A DNA stretch of 64,000 nt from Tetragonia tetragonoides (taxonomy: Eukaryota > Streptophyta > Magnoliopsida > Caryophyllales > Aizoaceae). Both the position numbers and the translations under genes were made by a program. Each line of letters opens with the position of its first letter. Position 1 is the first letter of the stretch. Positions 56,546-64,000 of the stretch are shown here, piece after piece. The DNA lies in assembly GCA_038025085.1 (NCBI GenBank), contig CM076145.1:18024500-18088499 (forward strand), in the 5' to 3' direction. The notes below the pieces were generated by a model. That model ran no database searches. It worked only from the letters and a program-made list of their open reading frames with translations, and was not told the DNA's origin.

Positions 56546-57802
56546 TGTAGATGCCCAATAAGCGTCTTCAGATTTCTCCACAAAAGCCCGATGATGAAAG
56601 GTGTAATTTATAAACTTGAACTACTATTTTTTCTTTAATAGTTAAGATAAGGTCTCAGGTTTTTCCTCCAAACACTCCTTCATTCCATTTCATTCAAAAG
56701 CCCCGTTCAAGAGCTTTCCAACGACACGTCTCATGCCTCTTTCCGACTCTCGGTCGCCAAGTTGCGATTTAGGGGTAAAACCGACTTTTACAGTTCAAGG
56801 GTAAAACGGTCTTTTCACATTTTTTGGAATATTTAAATTCCTCCAGAAAATAAAAACGGACCAGCTGGCTTCTGGCAACCGTCAGCGGCCCTGACCAAGG
56901 CAACTAGCGGCTTTGACCCTGCTTCTGGCCCGACTCTTTTTTCGGCCCAAATCCAAATTTCGGCTCCTTTTCAGTCGTCCAACCCTACTTCCTGCGCCTA
57001 TAAATACGACCCTCCACCCTCAGTTCAAAACACACAGTCTACAGTTGACAACCTCTATTCTCAATAGTATTGACTCTGAGTTTCCCCCTCTTTCTTCCAA
57101 ACTTGAGATCTATTTTTACTATTCTTGTCAAATATAGCCCACAGTTCAGGTACAAATTCCTGAGGGCTTAAATTAAATTAATTGCCTAATTGTTTATTTT
57201 CTAGTAGTCATAATGTAGATATCATGCTAGAATAGCGTTTTATTGCTTCCTAAATATTGTCTGTATAGTCGTTGTGCTGCTCAACTTGTCAAACCGAATG
57301 CATGTCTAAATAAGGGTTAATAATAAATGTTGCGATGCTTGCGATGAACCAATTAATAGTCTAAGTCTAGGTTGTTAATCCTGTTTTGCATGGGAATTAT
57401 GTCTTTAAATTATTAAGCAAACTTGAGTTAGTAGAGGCCGTCATAATACGGGCGAGTTGGGTGCCTAATACCATCCCACCTCGTACCGTCGCCCCCGAAC
57501 CTATTATTTTTGGGTACTCATATGTTCTATATGAGCGGGAGTCCTTCTAGAAACATGATTAGTTCACGTTTCGCGCTATTGGGTTGTCCATTCGGTTTGT
57601 CACTTCGATAAAACGCCAATAGCAGATTTTTGACCTCTTTCATGGTTTTTATCCAATTCATGTCTTTACAAAATCCTTTCTAACTCGATGGTCCCTTGAA
57701 CTTATCTAAACCCCCAACTTACAAATTTTCTATAAGGACGCACTACGTGGAAACCAATACATTTATGTAAAAAGGATTGGACGAAAATCCCGGGTCCTTA
57801 CA
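56546..57802 (+). repeat. 3' LTR of inner element
   Basis: 1257 bp, colinear with 48787-50097 but lacking the hairpin and most of the palindrome block; degenerate agcggcc and ctagcggc remain near 56884-56915. TATAAATA is kept at 56999-57006. Confidence 0.93.
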
Positions 57803-58620
57803 CCTCCATTCCGTACACTAAAGAATAAGGCGTTGCTCCCGTTGAGGATCGAATAGTAGTTCTATATCCCTATAAGGCGAATTGCAGCTTGTCGGGCCAA
57901 TCTTCATAGTTTTCCGTCATCTTAGCTATCATTTGCTTCACGTTCTTGTTTGCGGACTCTACAGCTCCATTAGTTTGTGGCCTATAAGGTGAAGACTGTC
58001 GATGTTGGATTTTAAACTTAGTGAAAAATTCGGTAACATCCTTTTTGAATTGGGTCCCGTGATCACTTATGATTTCGTGGGGTACTCCATATCTGGTAAT
58101 GATGTTGTCATGTATGAACTTTGCCACATGCTTTGACGCTATTATTGCATACGAACGAGCTTCAACCCATTTGGTGAAATAATCTATCATGACTAGTATG
58201 TATTCATGGCCTCCTTTTCCTGTAGGGGAGATTTTTCCAATGATGTCAATACCCCATGCGGAGAACGGCCATGGTGAGGTGAATGTATGTAGAGGAGTAG
58301 GAGGTCTATGTTGAAAATTGGCGTGGAATTGGCAGTGTGTGTACTTTCTCACGTACTCAATGCAGTCTTTCTCCATTGTAGTCCAATAGTATCATTGCCG
58401 TAGGATTTTCTTGACCAAGGTCAGTCCATTCATATGGGGACCACATACACCATTATGTATGTCGCTCATGACTTTGCTTGCCTCACGTTCCTTTAGACAT
58501 AGAAGACTTAGCCCTTGTGGCGTCTTTTTATAAAGTTTGCATTGCACATGTATGTATTGTGCGGCTAGTCTTCTTAAAGCCCTTTGTGCCCTAGGTGTTG
58601 ATCGTGGAGGGTTATTTCCT
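57803..58620 (-). pseudogene. Outer gypsy integrase, zinc finger and catalytic core
   Basis: The best frame is 57870-58376. The catalytic acidic residues are visible in WGIDIIG, SDHGTQF and GAVESANKN, the D-D-E core of gypsy integrase. Upstream, remnants of the HHCC finger can be read (GVCGPHMNG; YVRKYTHCQ), with one Cys position changed to Tyr. A stop interrupts the frame before 57870. The region ends at 57803, where the inner element is inserted, and continues at 48781. Confidence 0.92.
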
Positions 58621-58625
58621 TCGCC

Positions 58626-59110
58626 TCATAGGTTGAGAATGTCAGCAAACCATTCCTCTTCTTCCTCCTCATTGGCGCATACTTCGAGTGCATTACAAAA
58701 GGCGGGCTCAGTGCGCCTTTGAATGTGAATGGGCATGGAGATTACATCATCTGGAATATTTATCATGGAGGCCATATTTGCTAAGGCATCCGCGAACTGG
58801 TTGTCATCTCTAGGAAGGTATGTAAAACGGACGTGAGTGAAATATTTGGCTATATTTACAAGATATTCCTGGTAAGGTGCCAGGGATTCGCTTTTCACTC
58901 TCCACTTTTTGGAGACTTGATTTATGATGGGAGTTGAGTCTCCATATACCTTTAGGTCCTTAATTTGTAGTTCTATTGCCGCTTCTAAACCAATGATGCA
59001 TACTTCATATTCGGCGCCGTTGTTAGTTACCTCGTGGTCTAATTTGACGGCTATGGGAGTATGCGCGCCTTCTGGGCTGACTAATAATACTCCTACGCCA
59101 TAACCTTTTT
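58626..59110 (-). pseudogene. Outer gypsy second (archaeal-type) RNase H
   Basis: The minus strand reads a second RNase H: YFDGD at the start, HEVTNNGAEYEV, then LKVYGDSTPIINQV and FTYLPRDDNQFADALANMA. Its D-E-D-D residues are recognisable. A frameshift near 59095 separates the first Asp from the rest. Two RNase H domains, one archaeal-like, mark the Tat clade of Ty3/gypsy (Ogre, Retand, Grande). Confidence 0.85.
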
Positions 59111-60330
59111 GGTTTGATCTCCGTCAAAGTATAACTGCCAAGTGGTTTCTTCGACACTTATTATTCCTTCATCGAGAAAGTCATGTGTAGCATCTTCGTT
59201 AGTAACTGGGTTTTCAGCAAGATGTTCAGAAATGGCATGTCCTTTGATCGCCTTTTGTTGTTCAAAATTTAGATCGAATTCTGAAAGCATGACAGTCCAC
59301 CTTGCTATTCTTCCACAAAGAATGGGTTTTTCGAACAAGTACTTTAGTGGAATCATCCTTGACTTTATATGGATAGAATGTTGTAGCATGTAGTGTCGAA
59401 GCTTCTTTGTTGCAGTGACCAGTGCGAGACACGTCTTCTCTAGTGTGCAGTAGCGCGTTTCGTATTCTAAGAATTTCTTGCTAAGGTAGTATATTGTCTT
59501 TTCATAATTCTCCACCTTTTGGGCCAACATAGCCCCCATGGCGATTTCTATGACTGTTAGGTATAGCATAAGTGGTTTTCCCTAAATTGGTGGAACCAAC
59601 ACGGGTGGATTAGCTAAATACTCCTTAATTTTGTCGAAGGCTTGCTGGCATTGATCATCCCAGGTAGATTTGGTGTCCTTTTTGAGCTTTTTGAAGATGG
59701 GTTCGCATGTAATAGTCAATTTGGATATGAATCGACTTATATTTTAGAGTCGTCCTAACAATCCTCTTATCTCCTTTTCATTTTTGGGAGAGGGCATATC
59801 TCTTATAGCTTTGATTTTGGTAGGATCAATTTCAATGCCTCTTGTGCTTATTATGACAAATCCTAAGAGCTTGCCAGAAGGTACTCCGAATGCGCACTTT
59901 TCAGGATTTAATCTTATATTGTAGTTCCGAAGCTTATCGAAGAACTTCTTTAGAGAGGGTATATGCCCTTCTCTCTCCTTGGATTTGATGATCATATCGT
60001 CTTACATACACCTCGGCTTCCTTGTGCATCATGTCATGTAGAAGGGAAGATGCGATTCATTGGTATGTTGCTCCCGCATTCTTCAACCCGAAAGGCATGA
60101 CGGTATAGCAATATGTTCCCCATTGGGCTATGAAGGTGGTTTTCTCCATATCTTCTTCAGCCATTTGTATTTGGTTATACCCTGCATAGCCGTTCATGAA
60201 TGATAAGAGGGCATGTCCTGCGGTATTGTCCACCAGTACATCTAAATGTGGCAAAGGAAAGTCGTCCTTTTGACTTGCCTTGTTTAGGTCTCTAAAATCG
60301 ATGCAACATCGTTACTTTCCCGTCCTTTTT
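59111..60330 (-). pseudogene. Outer gypsy reverse transcriptase and first RNase H
   Basis: Reverse transcriptase blocks read FRDLNKAS, HALLSFMNGYAGYNQIQM, WGTYCYTVMPFGLKNAGATY and later RLNPEKCAFGVPSGKLLGFV. The YVDD catalytic box is broken by a single inserted base near 60002. Stops occur near 60308, 60056 and 59744. RNase H follows (59093-59569) with GAMLAQ, KTIYYLSKKFLEYETRY and PLKYLFEKP. The copy is dead. Confidence 0.93.
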
Positions 60331-62058
60331 TGGAACAAGCACTATATTAGTGACCCATTCTGGATATTGAGCGACCTTAATAAAACCTGCTGCGAGCTGG
60401 ATCTGTTCCTCTTCTTTGATTTTCAATGTCCACTCAGGTTTCATTCTCCGAAATTTTTGCTTTACTAGTTTTGAATCAGGATTGAGCGGTATTGTATGTT
60501 GTGCTATCTCGCGACTTATTCCCGGCATATTTTTGTAGGACCAAGCGAAAACGTCTATGTATTCTTTTAAGAGATTTATAAAGCTTTCTCGCTCTTTGGG
60601 AGTTAACGATAAGCCAATGCGCACTTGGCGCGGTTCTTGATCGTTTGCAAGATTAATTAATTCTGTTTCTTCCACGATTGAAGTCTTTTGTTCATGCTCT
60701 AATAGTGCTTTAGTTACTTCTTTGGGCAATTCTTGTTCATCTTTTGAATTATTAGCTACTAAGTAATCCAAGAAGTAAGCAGAATCAGTATTCATTTCAT
60801 TGATAGGGGAAATTGGAACATCGACTGAGCCATTACTATTGGCTTTAACATCATTAGACTTGCAAACAGAATTAAACATAGATTTGGGTGGACCACCCGA
60901 ATCTACTATATTAGACTCAACTTCAGAATCAGACTCAGTCCGGTCGGTGTCAGGCTTGGACTCTTCGGAGATCGTGATCTTGATCTTCTTTCCATTGGCT
61001 CCCGTCCAGCTTATGGTGCGTTTCTGCTTTGTGAGTTGACCCTCGTTTGGAGTGATCAACTTAGTTGGGTCAAAGTTTGCATCTTGAATTGCATTATTGA
61101 CATTGTGGAGCTCCTCATCCTCTGGATGGCAATGCTCTTGTCCAAATAGTAGACCCACAGCATTATTGGGTGTGTCCTCTACCCAATCAAAGTTTAGCCT
61201 CCTTCTTATAGGCAAAGGAGTTTCTTCCAGCGCGTAGCAGTCTTGGAAGACTTCGAATCCGGGAACTTGGATCCCATAGACAGGGAGAACATAAGGCTCA
61301 AGAAAACCATAATAAGGAAATGGATCTCCAGACTGGACGAACTGCCCGTTTTGTGTGTACGGGTATGGTGCCATGGGGATGTCATAGGCTTTGTTTCCCT
61401 TAATGGCCCTTCTCTTTGCCTTTTCTTTAGCGATGTATTCCCGTATTTGTTGCTTGGTGGGAATGTAGCCCAGCCCAAAAATATTATTTCCGGCTTTGGA
61501 TGACCAAACTGGAAGTGGTTTGGAGGCATCTTTGCCTAGAGATGTGCCAGGGAAGTGCCCCTGATTCCTTAGAATGGCATTAATTCCTAGGTGGGAATAT
61601 GGTGCGAAAGGAGCTATATCTTGCTCAAGTGGGGCGACGTCTTCAGTCATAAAACCCCAGAATTCTTTGTCTTGCGCAGTGTGCTCGACTTTAAGAACTG
61701 GCGTGTCTTCAATGCTAGCGATCATAGAATCGGCTCTCACCTCTAGAACTACCCATCCGACCATCATTTTGACCCTTTGGTGTAATGTTGAAGCTATCGC
61801 GTTTAATCCATGGAGCCATGGGCATCCTAGGAGTAAATTGAATGAAGCTGGGATGTTGATGACATGGAATTGTACCATTTTCTCAATTGGTCCAGTATTA
61901 AGGTTAACTAAAAATATGCCCAAGACGTTTCGTTTGGAATTGTCGTAGGCCCTTAACCCTTGTGCGGCATGCGCGAGGTTGTTGATATTTATGCCCAAGC
62001 ATTGAGCGGTCCTTAGGGGACAAAAGTTGACAGCGGATCCATTGTCTATTAGGGTCAT
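60292..62058 (-). pseudogene. Outer gypsy protease region and RT start
   Basis: The 588-codon frame starts at the protease active-site block (MTLIDNGSAVNFCPL) and has LLLGCPWLHGL. A long linker follows, with LGKDASKPLPVWSSKAGNN and the acidic stretch DRTESDSEVES. It reaches the reverse transcriptase entry (WVTNIVLVPKKDGKV) and then loses frame. The order and the long linker between protease and RT are typical of Ogre/Tat elements. The start ATG overlaps the stop of the upstream gag frame. Confidence 0.9.
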
Positions 62059-62880
62059 TGGGCCTGTTTCTTCTCACATATGGAAGTTAGGTAGAGTTCC
62101 TTGTTGTAATGAGTTCCTTTGGGTAGAAGGTTTTCATTAGTGAATGCAATTGCTTGCAAAGAATTTCCTTGTGTGAGGAGATTGACTAAGTCATCCGGAG
62201 TAGCTTCGGGGGAAACCATAGTTTGGTTAAATGCTTTTAGTAAAGCATTCCTATGTACTTGAGATGTAGTCAAAAGTTGACATATAGGAATATCAGCCTT
62301 AGTCTTTTGTAGTTGTTTAAGTAGTGTAGTGCCATCATCCTCGATTGGAGGGTTTTGGTCCTTGTTTTGGACTAGTGGAGAGTCTCTCACTTGTGGTATA
62401 ATTGAAGCTGTGTTTTGTAGTGGATCCTTATTCTGGAGATAGGGTGGCATATAGAGCATTCCCGACCTCGTGAGGTGTTCGACTTCAGGAGATTCATCAT
62501 CAGAAGAGTCATACCATGCTTTAGAAATCTGGAGGGAAGCATCTTCCTCGTCGCTATCACTTTCCCAAAGTCTGGCTACCTCTAGATGGAGGGAGTCAAG
62601 CTTAAATGGTGGGATAAAATGTCCAATTAGCACAATCAGGCGAGAGGGGTCCTTTTCTTCCTCTTCACTTGTAATGACGAAAACCGCACATAGAGGATTG
62701 GTGTTGTTGTTTGGAGTGGGAACATTCTTTGGCTTGGGAATAGTCCCATTGTCAAAAAAATCCTGGATTTTGTTTTTGAGTGTCCAACACATCTCGGTGT
62801 CATGTCCTTTTCCTATATGGAATTTGCAATAAAGATTAGGATTCCATGATTGGCTCCTCCTTTCGACGTCAGGATCCGGA
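62055..62880 (-). pseudogene. Outer gypsy gag C-terminal part
   Basis: The frame holds an Ogre-type knuckle-like motif YCKFHIGKGHDTEMCWTLKN, the linker GMLYMPPYLQNKD, and ADIPICQLLTTSQVHRNALL followed by LVNLLTQGNSLQAIAF. It ends in a TGA overlapping the protease frame by four bases, which needs a frameshift to join. Sequence beyond about 62880 no longer looks like gag, so the 5' half of gag and the 5' LTR are missing or lie outside the window. The open frame continues to 62960 through unrelated DNA. Confidence 0.88.
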
Positions 62881-64000
62881 GTGGGACCCATGACCAGGCC
62901 CATTTTAGAGCATAGGCCTGAGGGGCGACGGCCAAGGGCCCATGAAATAAGGGGGCCCAATCGTGTTTCATTAAACCAGTTTTCTCAAAAAAAAAAAAAA
63001 AGAAAGAAAAGAGAAAAACATACAATAAGTGATACAGTACGGAAAATTGGGGAATTGGATTCCGAAAATTGCGCCTTTCACCACGATATTGGCGAAAGAG
63101 ATGGAAATCGAGGAGGCGCAAATTAATCAATAAGATTCAATTTTTACATTCAGTCAACTTCTTCTCTTTCCCATAAAGGTATGAATTGGGTGTTTATATA
63201 TGGGCATAAGATCTGAATCATTTCATCAAAAATCATCAATTTTCAATTGATTCTTCTCCCTACCTCCATTACTGAATTGAAGGTTGAAGGTCAAAATTTT
63301 CATATTGGAAGCTCTCAATTTCTTTCTAAAGGTACTAAAATACAAATAATGTCTTATTTCTGTAATATAAATTCAGAATTAATTTTTTTGTTATCTCACT
63401 TTTCTGATGCCTCAAAGTAATTTGGATGAGTTTGTGATAGCATGCTCGAAAGTGACAGCGTGTTCGAAAGTGTGTACTCAGTACTGAGATCTTGCAGAAC
63501 AACAACTACCAATTTGAGGCTAATTATTTGCCCAATTTTAATTTATTAGGGTTTCTTAATTTTGGGTCAAATTTTGTTGGCGTTCTATTCTAATATATTA
63601 GCTTCTTTCATTTGAAGGTTTTTTTTTAATTAAATTCTGTCTTCAAAATCCGAAGTTAAGGCATCATATGACTGTGAGAAACATCAGTTAGTTTTATGAA
63701 GGGTTTTTTTTATTTATTAGAATGTCATCTGTTGGAATTTGATTAGGTTATGAAGCATTTTGGTTGATGTATTTGTTGTTCAATACAATGGAATTTTTTT
63801 GACATTGATGATACAGTAATCTTATTCATATCTAAGAAACCTGATGAATGGTTGACCTTGGCTGAGGAGTGGATTTTGGACAATTGAACAACAAATTACT
63901 AAACCAGGGTTGCTATCATCTAAACCTCCCCTTTTTCTTTAACTTCATTGTGGATATACTATGTTAGGTTTTCTAGTTCTCTAATTTTGCAATTTGGTAT
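62881..64000. other. Unresolved flank right of outer gypsy
   Basis: 62885-62965 is GC-rich (gggcccatg, ggcctgaggggcgacggcc, gggggcccaatcg) and ends near a 15-base A run at 62988. It resembles a DNA transposon or retroelement end but has no matched partner in the window. 63000-64000 is AT-rich and without a supported coding frame; parts near 63060-63130 resemble a plant 5' leader. Confidence 0.4.

Larger units (their letters stand above)
48787..57802 (+). mobile_element. Non-autonomous Tat/Ogre-like LTR element with antisense genes
   Basis: LTRs lie at 48787-50097 and 56546-57802, both TGTAGA...TTACA. The target duplication is CCTCC (48782-48786 and 57803-57807). The primer site TGGCGACTTCACTGGGG follows the 5' LTR at 50099, and a polypurine tract (caaagtgggggcttc) precedes the 3' LTR. 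A six-copy 64-bp array lies near the 3' LTR. No reverse transcriptase, RNase H or integrase is inside. Instead the interior has a short plus-strand frame and two antisense copies, DUF7745-type and PMD-type. The LTRs differ by point changes and a ~50-bp gap, so the insertion is not recent. The lineage call rests on the primer site, the tandem array and the antisense cargo. Confidence 0.9.

Noticed and set aside
62881..63130. Frames extending the outer gag upstream
   Set aside because: Sequence beyond about 62880 is low-complexity or unrelated GC-rich DNA and does not resemble gag.

Overview
This window looks like nuclear DNA of a eudicot plant. It is AT-rich and intron-dense, with GT-AG introns, one host gene spread over about 18 kb, and LTR retrotransposons, LINEs, SINEs and TIR elements nested in one another. 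The species cannot be fixed from the sequence.

Layout. 1-4449: decayed Ty1/copia element (+), 5' end outside the window, 3' LTR at 4253-4449. 4450-5739: small TIR elements, a minisatellite and an AT microsatellite. 5740-8860: PNO1/DIM2-like KH-domain gene (+) with a 5'UTR intron that holds a LINE RNase H relic. 8971-9645: long-TIR element. 11216-16874: complete copia element (-) with a 1336-codon gag-pol, two 795-bp LTRs that read as identical, a tRNA-iMet-type primer site and a GGGGG target duplication; it is the youngest insertion here. 17421-35640: full OSCA1/CSC1-like osmosensitive channel gene (-), whose 11 coding exons splice in frame to 756 residues. Its introns carry at least four LINE insertions or remnants, a split TIR element, SINE-like relics and many local tandem duplications. 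35641-45559: intergenic, with a ~190-bp tandem array, a SINE with a 15-bp target duplication, a long-TIR element, a truncated copia element and a TIR element.

45560-62960 is the most unusual part. An older gypsy element with dual RNase H (Tat/Ogre type, - strand) is split by a 9.0-kb inner element (48787-57802, + strand, TSD CCTCC) that landed inside the integrase C-terminal region. The inner element has LTRs, an Ogre-like primer site, a polypurine tract and a 64-bp tandem array, but no pol. Its interior carries two antisense gene copies, one with a plant mobile domain (PMD) and one with a DUF7745-type domain. The outer element also has a DUF7745 gene lying antisense downstream of its own pol. 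A palindrome, GCCGCTAGCGGC, or variants of it, lies upstream of all three antisense genes and of the TATA box in the inner LTRs, which suggests a shared promoter module.

The host genes are PNO1-like (small-subunit ribosome assembly) and OSCA1-like (mechano- or osmosensitive calcium entry). Almost everything else is mobile DNA in various states of decay. Exon boundaries and motifs were read by eye; no database search was possible.
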